A DNA stretch of 64,000 bases, from NCBI RefSeq assembly GCF_900636475.1, contig NZ_LR134283.1, positions 1,798,001 to 1,862,000 of the forward strand. Direction: 5' to 3'. The stretch comes from Streptococcus anginosus. GTDB lineage: Bacteria; Bacillota; Bacilli; Lactobacillales; Streptococcaceae. Shown here piece after piece: positions 53,853 through 63,690 of this stretch. The notes under the pieces were generated by a model that did no database searches, was not told the origin of the DNA, and worked only from the letters and a program-made list of their open reading frames with translations. Every line of letters begins with the position of its first letter. Positions within the stretch are counted from its first letter, which is position 1. The position numbers were made by a program, and so were the translations under genes.

Positions 53853-54167
53853 ATGACAAAAGCTATTACTGATGTAACGTTTGAAGCAGAAACAAAGGAC
53901 GGTCTTGTTCTTATTGACTTTTGGGCAACTTGGTGTGGACCTTGTCGCATGCAAGCTCCTATTTTGGAACAACTTTCTGCAGAAATTCCAGAAGATGAAT
54001 TGAAAATCGTGAAGATAGACGTTGATGAAAATCCAAATACCGTACGACAATTTGGTATTATGAGTATCCCGACTCTCTTATTTAAAAAGAACGGTCAAGT
54101 TGTGAAACAAGTCGCCGGGGTACATACAGCAGCACAAATCAAGCAAATCATGACAGAATTAGGATAA
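53853..54167 (+). CDS. trxA: Thioredoxin TrxA
   Basis: A 104-residue thioredoxin with the active site W27-C-G-P-C31 in DFWATWCGPCRMQAP, and the cis-proline segment IMSIPTLLFKKNG. It reduces protein disulfides (ribonucleotide reductase, peroxidases) using thioredoxin reductase. The second of two adjacent ATGs (53850, 53853) is preferred on spacing to GAGG. A strong terminator follows. Confidence 0.95.
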   Translation: MTKAITDVTFEAETKDGLVLIDFWATWCGPCRMQAPILEQLSAEIPEDELKIVKIDVDENPNTVRQFGIMSIPTLLFKKNGQVVKQVAGVHTAAQIKQIMTELG

Positions 54168-54173
54168 AGCATA

Positions 54174-54203
54174 AAATCCGCTTAGTTTTTAAGCGGATTT
54201 TTA
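54174..54203 (+). terminator. Intrinsic terminator after trxA
   Basis: AAATCCGCTTA pairs with TAAGCGGATTT around a short loop, followed by Ts. Confidence 0.93.
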
Positions 54204-54279
54204 GGTGCCTGAAAACTTTTAGTCACTAGGATACTTAAAAGAGATTCTTGAGGATTCTAATAAAACTAAAAATAAAGTA

Positions 54280-54307
54280 TTGACTTATTTAAAATTAAGT
54301 GTATAAT
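54280..54307 (+). promoter_or_regulatory. Promoter of the MFS/ArsR pair with palindrome
   Basis: The -35 is TTGACT (54280-54285) and the -10 is TATAAT (54302-54307), with a 16-base spacer. An imperfect palindrome ACTTATTTAAAATTAAGT (54283-54300) fills the spacer and may be the operator of the ArsR-type regulator encoded two genes on. Confidence 0.72.
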
Positions 54308-54359
54308 TATGTTTAACAAAAATTAAGCAATCCTTTAACAAAAAGAAAGTGGATATGAA

Positions 54360-55628
54360 ATGAAACGAATATTGCAAAATAAACTGTTTATGGGAACTTT
54401 CGTCTCAGATATGTTGTCTAATTTTGGAGATGTACTCTATTATTTGGCTTTAATGAATTATGTTCTGCTATTGCCAGAAGCAAAATTTGCAATCTCTTTA
54501 GTGACTTTATCTGAAAGTTTGCCTTTTCTAACGATGATTTTCATGGGCATGTGGGGCGATCGTACTAAGAAAAAAGTAGATACGATTTTGGCGACGCTTC
54601 TGTTTCGGACAGGGCTGTATCTACTCATTGGTCTGGCTATGGGCTTTCAGCCAGCTTTATGGATAGTGATTTTAGCTGTATTGGTCAATCTTTTATCTGA
54701 CTTAGCTGGTCAATATGAAGATGCTTTGCATATACCACTCAGCCTTCGTATTATTCCAATGGAAGATCGTGAAGCCATATATGCCTTTCGTCAAGGAGCA
54801 AGCTCTATCCTAAAGATTCTCTTTCAATCCAGTGGAGCAATTTTAGCTGGGCTGATGAGTTATCAACACCTCGCATTTTTTAATGCTGGAACTTTTGTAG
54901 TTAGTGCTTTGATAATGATGATACTTCGTCCTAGTTTAAACAAGTTGCTCAAAGACAAACCAATTCATTCTTCTGTTGAGAATCGTGAGGGAGAGAGGCA
55001 TTTTATTAAAAATACATGGAATAGTTTGCAGCAATCTTATCAAACTGTTCAGAATATCTCCGTCTTAAAGACTTCTATTTTTACCATTGCTGGTTTAAAT
55101 GCTGTGTTTGCAGCAGAGAATGCACTGCTCCTCCTAAATATGAAAGAAAATCCCAGTTTTGCATTTATCAATCCAGCCACAACTATAGCAACCGTTACAG
55201 TTGTAACTTTGATAGGAAATATTTTGGGGAGTGTTTTGGTAACGACCTTATTAAAAAAAGTAAGTATGGAATTTTTGCTGAAGATTTCCGTATTCATGCC
55301 CCCTGCTCTCTTTATTGGTTTTTTACTCCACAGTATTTATATTATTTTCTTGGTTAATTTTTTGACAATGGTTATCGTAGGCATTTTTCAGCCGAAGATG
55401 AATGCTTTTATCATTTCATCGCTTCCTGAGGAGCATTTGGCGACAATCAGTGCGGGGATTAGTAGTTTTTGCACATTAGGCTTAGTTCTTTGTCAAATGC
55501 TAGTAGCAGTTTTGGTAACGTTCTTGTCATCAGCCCAGATTGCTTTCTTATTTTTAATATTATCATCGATTTTATTCTTTTATACACTGAAAGTGCCCAG
55601 AAAAAATGCTAAACACGTGATGCAATAG
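54360..55628 (+). CDS. Major facilitator superfamily exporter (macrolide-efflux type)
   Basis: A 422-residue MFS protein with about 12 hydrophobic segments, starting MKRILQNKLFMGTFVSDMLS and carrying the loop motif GMWGDRTKKKVD between helices 2 and 3. The architecture resembles the MefA/enterobactin-exporter branch. The substrate is unknown. It is followed 65 bases later by an ArsR-type regulator, suggesting substrate-dependent expression. The ribosome site (AAGTGGAT) is weak. Confidence 0.78.
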   Translation: MKRILQNKLFMGTFVSDMLSNFGDVLYYLALMNYVLLLPEAKFAISLVTLSESLPFLTMIFMGMWGDRTKKKVDTILATLLFRTGLYLLIGLAMGFQPALWIVILAVLVNLLSDLAGQYEDALHIPLSLRIIPMEDREAIYAFRQGASSILKILFQSSGAILAGLMSYQHLAFFNAGTFVVSALIMMILRPSLNKLLKDKPIHSSVENREGERHFIKNTWNSLQQSYQTVQNISVLKTSIFTIAGLNAVFAAENALLLLNMKENPSFAFINPATTIATVTVVTLIGNILGSVLVTTLLKKVSMEFLLKISVFMPPALFIGFLLHSIYIIFLVNFLTMVIVGIFQPKMNAFIISSLPEEHLATISAGISSFCTLGLVLCQMLVAVLVTFLSSAQIAFLFLILSSILFFYTLKVPRKNAKHVMQ

Positions 55629-55693
55629 CTTTCTAAACAGTTTACTTGTTAGGGTGAATTTGATAAGATAACACTAAAGAAGGAGTAAAGATA

Positions 55694-56740
55694 ATGGTGG
55701 AAGTACAGTATTCAGAACAAGCAAGTGATTTAATGGAGCAGTTTTCTCTATCTACTCTGATACAGGATAGAAGAGAGACTATCGAAAGTTTTAGCGGCAA
55801 AGAGCGTGAGCTTTTTAAAGATGTTCTTCCTGTGATGGAGGAGCTTCGCCTTTTGTTTCAACCTTATAAGGAAAAAATGGAAACTTATTATTTGACTGGT
55901 TATGGAATCACCTTGCTACAAAGTTGCTATTTGGAGATGGTAGATAAGGGGCTGACGCCCAAATCTGTTGAAGCGGTACATGCCTACTGTTTGCAGCTAG
56001 ATGCCGAAGCGATAAGAGAACAGTTAAAAGGTCTCTTAAACACAGGTCCTGAGCACATGGCTAAAAGTGGAGATTTTTGGGATTATTTAGAAGCATCATC
56101 TATTAAATCAGAAACTAAGTGGTATTTCAGTCAATTTTATCGGAAGCCACTTGAAGCTATGAAAGAGTTAATAGAGTTGTCTCGGGAACTTATTCCGCTT
56201 TACCAGCCTTACTTGGAAAAAAGTACTGCCGAACGTAGAGCTTATGCGGCATCCTTTTCATTGGAGGATACCATTACAGAGTCTGCTAGTCTGTCTCATT
56301 TTGATTGGAATTTTAAAGAAAATCAATTTATTAGGCTTTATGTTGTCAGTCCATGGGTGGTGCAGTTTTTATCTTACTTCAGTGAAACAGAACCGAAAGA
56401 GAGTCATTATTTTATCGTTTCTTGTCGCATTGATCAACTACTTAAAAGCGGAACAGAACTGGATATGGATACGTTTGCCGCAGTTCTCAAGGTACTTAGT
56501 GACAGCACACGCTATAATGTTATGGTAGAATTAGCTAAACCGTATGCTAAGAGCAAACGGATTGCTGAAGAGTTAGATATTACTGGAGCAGCGGTTTCTT
56601 TTCATACTCAAAAGCTCATCAATGTAAAACTCCTACTTTTTAATCGTGACCATAAAGATGTGAAATATGATGTAAATAAAAGTTTACTTAGAGAAATCAT
56701 TGCCAAGCTGACTAGTGACTTTGGCTTGGAAGAAAAGTGA
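55694..56740 (+). CDS. ArsR-type winged-helix regulator with long N-terminal domain
   Basis: A 348-residue protein. The C-terminal about 80 residues form an ArsR-like winged helix (VLKVLSDSTRYNVMVELAK, recognition region LDITGAAVSFHTQKLI). The N-terminal about 260 residues are a mostly helical domain of unknown role, seen in other large ArsR regulators of low-GC bacteria. It lacks the usual metal-binding cysteines near the helix-turn-helix, so a metal sensor is unlikely. It probably controls the upstream MFS gene. Confidence 0.75.
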   Translation: MVEVQYSEQASDLMEQFSLSTLIQDRRETIESFSGKERELFKDVLPVMEELRLLFQPYKEKMETYYLTGYGITLLQSCYLEMVDKGLTPKSVEAVHAYCLQLDAEAIREQLKGLLNTGPEHMAKSGDFWDYLEASSIKSETKWYFSQFYRKPLEAMKELIELSRELIPLYQPYLEKSTAERRAYAASFSLEDTITESASLSHFDWNFKENQFIRLYVVSPWVVQFLSYFSETEPKESHYFIVSCRIDQLLKSGTELDMDTFAAVLKVLSDSTRYNVMVELAKPYAKSKRIAEELDITGAAVSFHTQKLINVKLLLFNRDHKDVKYDVNKSLLREIIAKLTSDFGLEEK

Positions 56741-56770
56741 ACAGAAAGATCTTTGGATTAGTTACAGACG

Positions 56771-56804
56771 AAAAAGTCCACTTAGAATTTCTAAGCGGAT
56801 TTTT
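56771..56804. terminator. Bidirectional terminator between the ArsR gene and pepF
   Basis: AAAAAGTCCACTTAG pairs with CTAAGCGGATTTTT (two mismatches) around a short loop, with As on one side and Ts on the other. It serves the convergent genes. Confidence 0.85.
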
Positions 56805-56816
56805 GAGTAGTTTCTG

Positions 56817-58616
56817 TTATTCTTCCAATTCTTTACTGTATTCAATAATCTGATCAACTGTGTCTGACAAGAATTGAATGGTATCACGGAGTGGTTTATC
56901 AGTAGAGATATCCGCACCAATGATGCGAGCTGATTCAAGAGGCGTTTTGCTTCCGCCAGATTTGAGGAAGTTGAGCCAATCGCGAGCACCATTTTCATTA
57001 TTTTTCAAATGGAGATAGCCAGCAGTCGAGATGACGAGACCTGCGGAATAGGTATAACTATATAGTCCCATGTAATAATGACTTTGCCGCATCCAAGTGA
57101 GTGCAGCATCGTCATCAATTTCCACCGCATCACCCCAGAATTCGGTCAGAACCTCTTTCATAATGCTATTGAGCTTATTGGCACCAAAGGTTTCGCCTGC
57201 TTCAATCAGATTGTAAACCCGACGTTGGAAAGCGGCTTCTAGGAGGTGAGTGATGAAGTTATGGAAGTAGGTGTCAGTTAAGCGATGCGCAAGAGCAAAA
57301 CGTTTTTGGCGTGGATTGTCAAATTGATGCTCTAAATAGTCGCTAAGCAGCAGCTCATTAAAAGTAGAAGGAGCTTCTACATAATAAGTTGACATGTGGG
57401 TGTTAAAGTAGCTTTGGCTATTGTCAGAGAAGATAAATTGCCCAGAGTGACCAATTTCGTGAATTAGAGTATATACATCACTCATGCGATCAGTCCAGCT
57501 CATGAGAACGTACGGGTGCACACGATAAGGGTCGGTCGCATAACCACCGGAGTCCTTACCGGCATTAGCTGCAAAATCCACCCAACGTTCTTTTTGATAA
57601 TTGGCAATTTCGCGCGTGTATTCTTCTCCAAGCGGAGCAACTGATTTCATCACTAAGTCGTAAGCGTCATCAATAGTGACATCAGGATTGAGTGCGCTGT
57701 CCAAGTCCAATTTCCAATCTGCAAAGGTCATTTTTTCAAGACCGTTGATTTTAGCAACGTGTTTGAGGAACTTTTGTGCAACAGGTGCAAATTCAGTCAT
57801 GATGAGGTCAATCTGCCGGTCAAACATAGAACGGTCTACCTCTTGCTCAGCCAAAAGATAGTCAAAGACAGAGTCATATCCCCGCATATCAGCAATCAGT
57901 TTTTCAGATTTTACTTGAGCCAGATAAGCTGCAGCAGCGGTATGCTGATGTTTACGAAGTCCAGCTGAGAAAGAACGGAAAGACTTTTCACGGACTTGAG
58001 CATTTTCGTGATTTTGGTAGAAATTTTCGTAGCTGATAAAGCTATTCTTATAAACTTTTCCGTCTACTTCAAAATCCTCCATGGCAAAATCACCTGCCCT
58101 CATTTTGGTGTAAATGTCTTGTGGGCTGTAAAAAACTTCACTAAGATTTGTCAGAGCCTTTTCGACATCAGCACCTAAATAGTGAGCTTTTTGAATTTTT
58201 GCTTGACGAATTGCAGCAGTCAAATGCGGTAGTTGTCCGAGACGGTCGAGTACTTTTTCATCGGCATTTACCAAAGCTGCGTCAAAGAAGCTAAGCGCAA
58301 CGCTGGCTTCTGTTTCAAAATCTGTACCAGCTTGCGCAATCTGTGCAAAGCTTTCATCACCGTAATCCGTTGTTTGCGGCATAAAGCTGTAGTTGCCAAT
58401 ATGGCTTCTTTGGATGTAGATTTGCTCCAACTCAGCGAAGGCTTTTTCAAAATCCTCGAAAGTATGGAGGTTATCCTTATAATCACGTGTGAATTGGTTA
58501 ATGTCCTCGCGTGTTTTTTCAATCGCACGCAAGAAATCCTCTCGGTCTTGATAGAGGGCTGTTAAGTCCCACAGTTCATTTTCTGGAAATTCAGAACGTT
58601 GTTTTTGTTCAACCAT
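56817..58616 (-). CDS. pepF: Oligoendopeptidase F (M3B)
   Basis: A 599-residue zinc metallopeptidase that cuts medium-size oligopeptides in the cytoplasm. The start MVEQKQRSEFPENELWDLTA at 58616 is chosen with AGGAG upstream; an in-frame ATG at 58688 adds 24 unrelated residues. The active site is LIHEIGHSGQF (HEXXH) near residue 387, with the third ligand in EAPSTFNELLLSDYL. The length matches streptococcal PepF/PepB. A -10 TATACT precedes it. Confidence 0.93.
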   Translation of the reverse strand: MVEQKQRSEFPENELWDLTALYQDREDFLRAIEKTREDINQFTRDYKDNLHTFEDFEKAFAELEQIYIQRSHIGNYSFMPQTTDYGDESFAQIAQAGTDFETEASVALSFFDAALVNADEKVLDRLGQLPHLTAAIRQAKIQKAHYLGADVEKALTNLSEVFYSPQDIYTKMRAGDFAMEDFEVDGKVYKNSFISYENFYQNHENAQVREKSFRSFSAGLRKHQHTAAAAYLAQVKSEKLIADMRGYDSVFDYLLAEQEVDRSMFDRQIDLIMTEFAPVAQKFLKHVAKINGLEKMTFADWKLDLDSALNPDVTIDDAYDLVMKSVAPLGEEYTREIANYQKERWVDFAANAGKDSGGYATDPYRVHPYVLMSWTDRMSDVYTLIHEIGHSGQFIFSDNSQSYFNTHMSTYYVEAPSTFNELLLSDYLEHQFDNPRQKRFALAHRLTDTYFHNFITHLLEAAFQRRVYNLIEAGETFGANKLNSIMKEVLTEFWGDAVEIDDDAALTWMRQSHYYMGLYSYTYSAGLVISTAGYLHLKNNENGARDWLNFLKSGGSKTPLESARIIGADISTDKPLRDTIQFLSDTVDQIIEYSKELEE

Positions 58617-58957
58617 AAATCTATTTCTCCTTGTCATTAACTTTCTTCTAGTATAGCAGAAAAACGCAATAAATAGACAGCATTTCAAAAATTATCGCTA
58701 AATTCTCAAAAATTCTTGGTAAAAAGCTGTTTTAAGGCTTTTTCTTTTAGTTGAAAATATGATAAAATAAGGTTTATACGTGCTTGATACAAAGATGAGG
58801 ATTTAAAGGCTTATTGGAGACAATCCTTGTTTATTTCAAAAGTACAGCAGATGAACATTGTGAGCGTTTAACGAGATTTGCGACAGGAACTTGTTAAATC
58901 AATACTATTTGGCAAGAGGCTTTGACTTAGCAAGGTATTTAGCGATTAGTGTAAATG

Positions 58958-59052
58958 GATTAGGTACTAAGTACCAATCAATTTTAATGCTTTATATCTT
59001 GATCTTTGTAGGCAAGACGTATAAAAAAATTAGAAATTGAGCATAAGCTCAA
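58958..59052 (+). promoter_or_regulatory. Hairpins in the pnp leader
   Basis: GATTAGGTACTAAGTACCAATC (58958-58979) forms a compact hairpin. TTGAGC-ATAA-GCTCAA (59037-59052) ends just two bases before the GAGGG ribosome site of pnp. The untranslated region from about 58770 to 59064 is long (near 300 bases) and has no plausible gene. This resembles leaders through which PNPase controls its own mRNA in other bacteria. Confidence 0.5.
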
Positions 59053-59064
59053 CGAGGGATATAT

Positions 59065-61245
59065 ATGACAAAGCAAGTATTTAAAACTACTTTTGCTGGT
59101 AAAGACTTGGTAGTTGAAACAGGTCAAGTGGCGAAGCAAGTGAATGGTAGCGTAGTGGTGCGCTATGGTGAAAGTACCGTTCTGACAGCAGCCGTCATGT
59201 CAAAGAAAATGGCGACTGGTGATTTCTTCCCACTTCAAGTCAATTATGAAGAAAAGATGTATGCAGCTGGGAAATACCCTGGTGGATTTAACAAGCGTGA
59301 AGGTCGTCCTTCAACGGATGCGACTTTGACAGCTCGCTTGATTGACCGTCCGATTCGTCCCATGTTTGCGGACGGTTTCCGCAATGAAGTTCAGGTTATC
59401 AATACCGTTCTTTCTTATGATGCGGATGCTTCAGCACCTATGGCAGCTATGTTTGGTTCATCTCTTGCGTTATCAATCTCAGATATTCCTTTTAATGGTC
59501 CAATTGCTGGTGTGCAGGTTGGCTATGTCAATGGAGAATTGGTCATCAATCCAAGTCAAGAACAAAAAGAAGCTTCGTTATTGGAATTAACCGTTGCAGG
59601 AACTAAAGAAGCGATTAACATGGTGGAATCTGGTGCCAAAGAATTATCAGAAGAGCTGATGCTGGAAGCCCTTTTGAAAGGTCATGAAGCAGTGAAGGAA
59701 TTGATTGCTTTCCAAGAAGAAATCGTAGCAGCCGTCGGAAAAGAAAAAGCAGAAGTTGAGCTTCTTCGTGTGGATGAAGAATTGCAAACAGAAATTGTAG
59801 CCGGCTATAATGCTGATCTTCAAAAAGCCGTTCAGGTAGAAGAAAAATTAGCTCGTGAAGCCGCAACGCAAGCAGTCAAAGACGAAGTAATAGCCCTTTA
59901 CGAAGAAAAATATGCTGACCACGAAGAATTTGACCGCATCATGCGTGATGTGGCTGAAATTTTAGAGCAAATGGAACATGCAGAAGTACGGCGTTTAATT
60001 ACTGAGGACAAGATTCGTCCAGATGGTCGTAAGGTAGATGAAATTCGTCCATTGGATGCTGAAATTGACTATCTGCCGCGCGTGCATGGCTCTGGTCTCT
60101 TTACTCGTGGGCAAACGCAGGCTTTATCTGTCTTGACCTTGGCACCGATGGGCGAAACACAAATCGTTGACGGTTTGGATCCAGAATACAAGAAACGCTT
60201 TATGCACCATTATAATTTCCCACAATATTCTGTAGGAGAAACGGGACGCTATGGAGCACCTGGTCGTCGGGAAATCGGTCATGGAGCCCTCGGCGAACGT
60301 GCGCTTGCGCAAGTATTACCAAGTTTGGAAGAGTTTCCTTATGCTATCCGCTTGGTGGCAGAAGTCCTCGAATCAAATGGTTCCTCTTCACAGGCCTCGA
60401 TTTGTGCTGGGACGCTGGCTCTCATGGCTGGTGGGGTACCAATTAAAGCACCTGTAGCCGGAATTGCTATGGGGCTCATTTCAGATGGTAGCAATTACAC
60501 GATTTTAACAGATATTCAAGGCTTAGAAGATCATTTCGGAGATATGGATTTCAAGGTGGCTGGTACACGTGAAGGAATTACTGCTCTTCAAATGGATATC
60601 AAGATTGAAGGAATTACTGCTGAAATCTTGCAAGAAGCATTGGCTCAAGCTAAAAAAGCACGTTTTGAAATTTTAGATTTGATTGAACGTACAATTCCAG
60701 CTCCTCGTCCAGAACTCGCTCCAACCGCTCCAAAAATTGATACCATCAAGATTGATGTTGATAAAATTAAGATTGTCATCGGTAAAGGCGGTGAAACGAT
60801 TGACAAGATTATCGCAGAAACAGGTGTCAAGATTGACATTGACGAAGAAGGAAATGTTTCTATTTACTCTAGCGATCAAGATGCGATTAACCGTGCCAAA
60901 GAAATCATTACAGCTCTTGTGCGTGAAGCAAAAGTAGATGAAGTTTACCATGCAAAAGTGGTTCGGATTGAGAAATTCGGTGCTTTTGTCAATCTCTTTG
61001 ACAAGACAGATGCCTTGGTGCACATCTCAGAAATGGCTTGGACGCGTACCAATAAGGTTGAAGATTTGGTACAACTTGGTGATGAAGTGGATGTCAAAGT
61101 CATTAAGATTGATGAAAAAGGTCGTGTGGATGCTTCTATGAAAGCATTGCTTCCACGTCCTCCTAAAGAAGAGAAAGCAAAAAAACATCATCATAAAACA
61201 CATAAAGAGCATAAAGCTGTTCAAGAAGAAAAGGCGCAAGACTAG
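59065..61245 (+). CDS. pnp: Polyribonucleotide nucleotidyltransferase (PNPase)
   Basis: A 726-residue 3'-5' phosphorolytic exoribonuclease. Two RNase PH domains (about 1-230 and 300-540, the second with [15 protein letters not shown]), a KH domain with [11 protein letters not shown] near 577, an S1 domain ([19 protein letters not shown]) near 632, and a charged His/Lys/Glu-rich tail ([20 protein letters not shown]). It degrades mRNA, probably with RNase Y and other degradosome partners. It starts the order pnp-cysE-cysS-mrnC. Confidence 0.96.
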   Translation: MTKQVFKTTFAGKDLVVETGQVAKQVNGSVVVRYGESTVLTAAVMSKKMATGDFFPLQVNYEEKMYAAGKYPGGFNKREGRPSTDATLTARLIDRPIRPMFADGFRNEVQVINTVLSYDADASAPMAAMFGSSLALSISDIPFNGPIAGVQVGYVNGELVINPSQEQKEASLLELTVAGTKEAINMVESGAKELSEELMLEALLKGHEAVKELIAFQEEIVAAVGKEKAEVELLRVDEELQTEIVAGYNADLQKAVQVEEKLAREAATQAVKDEVIALYEEKYADHEEFDRIMRDVAEILEQMEHAEVRRLITEDKIRPDGRKVDEIRPLDAEIDYLPRVHGSGLFTRGQTQALSVLTLAPMGETQIVDGLDPEYKKRFMHHYNFPQYSVGETGRYGAPGRREIGHGALGERALAQVLPSLEEFPYAIRLVAEVLESNGSSSQASICAGTLALMAGGVPIKAPVAGIAMGLISDGSNYTILTDIQGLEDHFGDMDFKVAGTREGITALQMDIKIEGITAEILQEALAQAKKARFEILDLIERTIPAPRPELAPTAPKIDTIKIDVDKIKIVIGKGGETIDKIIAETGVKIDIDEEGNVSIYSSDQDAINRAKEIITALVREAKVDEVYHAKVVRIEKFGAFVNLFDKTDALVHISEMAWTRTNKVEDLVQLGDEVDVKVIKIDEKGRVDASMKALLPRPPKEEKAKKHHHKTHKEHKAVQEEKAQD

Positions 61246-61294
61246 ACAGGTTGCTAAGTGTTTGCCTTCAGTCTAAAGCTAGAAAGGAGTCATC

Positions 61295-61879
61295 ATGGGT
61301 TGGTGGAAAGAGACGATAGATATTGTGAAAGAAAATGATCCGGCAGCCCGCTCCTCACTTGAGGTGCTGTTGACTTATCCTGGGATTAAGGCTTTGGCTG
61401 CTCACCGACTTTCTCACTTTCTGTGGAATCATGGATGCAAACTTTTAGCTCGGATGCACAGTCAATTTTGGCGCTTTTGGACTCAGATTGAGATTCATCC
61501 GGGGGCACAGATTGCTTCAGGTGTCTTTATTGACCACGGGAATGGTTTAGTGATTGGCGAGACGGCCATTGTAGAAAAAGGAGTGATGCTCTATCATGGT
61601 GTCACTCTTGGAGGCACAGGGAAAGATTGTGGGAAACGTCATCCGACAGTTCGTCAAGGTGCGCTTATTTCAGCTCATGCGCAGCTAATTGGTCCGATTG
61701 AAATTGGTGAAAATGCCAAAGTCGGAGCGGGTGCGGTTGTGGTAGCAGATGTGCCAAGTGATGTGACTGTTGTTGGGATTCCAGCTAAAATTGTCCGAGT
61801 TCACGGGCAAAAAGATGCTCCAACGATTAAGAATTTAGAAGAAATCCGCGAAGAAAGTTATTATTCATCTAAGTTGTAG
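61295..61879 (+). CDS. cysE: Serine O-acetyltransferase CysE
   Basis: A 194-residue acetyltransferase that makes O-acetylserine for cysteine synthesis. The N-terminal helical part is short (Gram-positive type). The left-handed beta-helix hexapeptide repeats include IHPGAQIASGVFIDHGNGLV and the catalytic/acetyl-CoA segment GGTGKDCGKRHPTV. It is 49 bases after pnp with GAAAGGAG upstream. No T-box or SAM riboswitch is seen before it. Confidence 0.95.
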   Translation: MGWWKETIDIVKENDPAARSSLEVLLTYPGIKALAAHRLSHFLWNHGCKLLARMHSQFWRFWTQIEIHPGAQIASGVFIDHGNGLVIGETAIVEKGVMLYHGVTLGGTGKDCGKRHPTVRQGALISAHAQLIGPIEIGENAKVGAGAVVVADVPSDVTVVGIPAKIVRVHGQKDAPTIKNLEEIREESYYSSKL

Positions 61880-61949
61880 ATACTATTCTCAAAAATAGCA
61901 CTTGAACCAAAAGTTAGTTTCCACTTAACAGAAAGAATGAAGTTAGAAT

Positions 61950-63293
61950 ATGATCAAAATTTATGATACTATGACCCGCAGTCTGCGTAAATTTGTCCCT
62001 CTGGAAGAGGGCAAGGTCAAGATGTATGTCTGCGGGCCGACCGTTTATAACTATATCCATGTCGGCAATGCTCGCTCCACCGTTGCTTTTGACACGATTC
62101 GGCGCTATTTTGAGTATCGTGGGTATGAGGTGGCTTATATTTCCAATTTCACCGATGTGGATGATAAAATTATCAATCGAGCTAAGGAAGAGGGGATCAC
62201 ACCTCAGGAAGTGGCAGACAAGTACATTGCGGCTTTTCGGGAAGATGTGACGACGCTGGGGGTTCAACCAGCTACCCAGCACCCGCGCGTAGTGGACTAC
62301 ATGATGGACATCATTGATTTTGTGCAGGTCTTGGTGGATAAAGGATTTGCCTATGAGTCAGAGGGGGATATTTACTTTCGGGTTGAAAAGTCCTCTAATT
62401 ACGCTAAGTTAGCCAATAAAACCCTAGCAGACTTAGAGCTTGGAGCTTCTGGTCGGACAGATGAAGAAACGGCCCGCAAGGAAAATCCAGTTGACTTTGC
62501 TCTTTGGAAGGCTGCTAAGCCCGGTGAAATCTTCTGGGATAGCCCTTGGGGACCTGGTCGTCCAGGCTGGCATATCGAATGTTCCGTCATGGCGACAGAA
62601 ATTCTGGGAGATACGATTGATATTCATGGCGGTGGAGCTGATTTAGAATTTCCGCACCATACTAATGAAATCGCTCAATCAGAAGCTAAAACTGGAAAGA
62701 CCTTTGCCAACTACTGGATGCATAATGGCTTTGTCAATATTGATGATGTCAAAATGTCTAAGTCTCTGGGGAACTTCATTACCGTCCACGATGCCCTTAA
62801 AACAATTGACGGACAAGTCTTGCGTTTCTTTTTTGCGACTCAGCACTACCGCAAGCCTATCAATTTTACAGAAAAAGCCGTTCACGATGCGGAAGTGAAT
62901 CTAAAATATCTGAAAAATACTTACGAGCAACCCTTTACGGGAACGGTCAATTTGACAGAATTGCAGGTTTTTCTGGATAAATTTACAGCTGCTATGGACG
63001 AAGATTTCAATGCAGCAAATGGCATTACAGTCGTTTTTGAACTGGCTAAGTGGATTAATTCTGGTCATTACAGTCAAGAAGTAAAAACAGCTTTTGCTGA
63101 GCTTCTGCAAGTTTTTGGTATTGTCTTTACAGAAGAGGTACTGGATGCGGATATTGAAGCCTTGATTGAGCAGCGCCAAGCTGCGCGTGCTGCCAAGGAC
63201 TTTGCAACAGCTGATAAAATCCGTGATGAATTGGCAGCTAAAGGGATCAAGCTTTTAGATACCAAAGACGGAGTGAGGTGGATCCGTGATTGA
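61950..63293 (+). CDS. cysS: Cysteinyl-tRNA synthetase
   Basis: A 447-residue class I synthetase. The start region MIKIYDTMTRSLRKFVPLEE is followed by zinc ligand Cys and HIGH in MYVCGPTVYNYIHVGNA. WHIECSVMA and the HGGGADLEFPHHTNE block supply the remaining zinc ligands. The KMSKS motif is VKMSKSLGNF. The C-terminal DALR-like domain is normal. It is 70 bases after cysE and its stop overlaps the mrnC start. Confidence 0.97.
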   Translation: MIKIYDTMTRSLRKFVPLEEGKVKMYVCGPTVYNYIHVGNARSTVAFDTIRRYFEYRGYEVAYISNFTDVDDKIINRAKEEGITPQEVADKYIAAFREDVTTLGVQPATQHPRVVDYMMDIIDFVQVLVDKGFAYESEGDIYFRVEKSSNYAKLANKTLADLELGASGRTDEETARKENPVDFALWKAAKPGEIFWDSPWGPGRPGWHIECSVMATEILGDTIDIHGGGADLEFPHHTNEIAQSEAKTGKTFANYWMHNGFVNIDDVKMSKSLGNFITVHDALKTIDGQVLRFFFATQHYRKPINFTEKAVHDAEVNLKYLKNTYEQPFTGTVNLTELQVFLDKFTAAMDEDFNAANGITVVFELAKWINSGHYSQEVKTAFAELLQVFGIVFTEEVLDADIEALIEQRQAARAAKDFATADKIRDELAAKGIKLLDTKDGVRWIRD

Positions 63294-63690
63294 TGTCAAT
63301 CTTATAAATGGTATTGCCTTGGCTTTTGAAGGCGATGCTATCTACTCAACTTATATCCGTCGTCACTTGATTTTCCAGGGCTTGACAAAACCGAACCAGT
63401 TACACAGAGAAGCAACCAAGTATGTGTCGGCTCGTGCGCAAGCTAATCTCATTTCGCAAATGTTGGAAGAAAAAATTCTGACAGAAAAGGAAGAAGACAT
63501 TTATAAGCGTGGACGCAATGCCAATAGCCATACTAAAGCTAAAAACGCAGATATTGTAACCTATCGTATGTCGACAGGTTTTGAAGCCGTTCTGGGATAT
63601 TTACACATGACCGATCAAATCAAGCGTTTAGAAGAGCTGATTGATTGGTGTATTGTAAGAGTGGAGGGCGCACATCATGACAAAAACTGA
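63286..63690 (+). CDS. mrnC: Mini-ribonuclease III
   Basis: A 134-residue RNase III domain without a double-stranded RNA-binding domain, which matures 23S rRNA. It starts at GTG 63286 inside the end of cysS, with GAGGTGG upstream. The catalytic signature is NGIALAFEGDAIYSTYIRRH (E-x-D), with KRGRNANSHTKAKNAD and YRMSTGFEAVLGYL in the second half. The family order cysS-mrnC is conserved in Firmicutes. Confidence 0.93.
   Translation: MIDVNLINGIALAFEGDAIYSTYIRRHLIFQGLTKPNQLHREATKYVSARAQANLISQMLEEKILTEKEEDIYKRGRNANSHTKAKNADIVTYRMSTGFEAVLGYLHMTDQIKRLEELIDWCIVRVEGAHHDKN

Noticed and set aside
61246..61294. Possible T-box or riboswitch before cysE/cysS
   Set aside because: The gaps (49 and 70 bases) are too short and contain no T-box motif or riboswitch-like stems.
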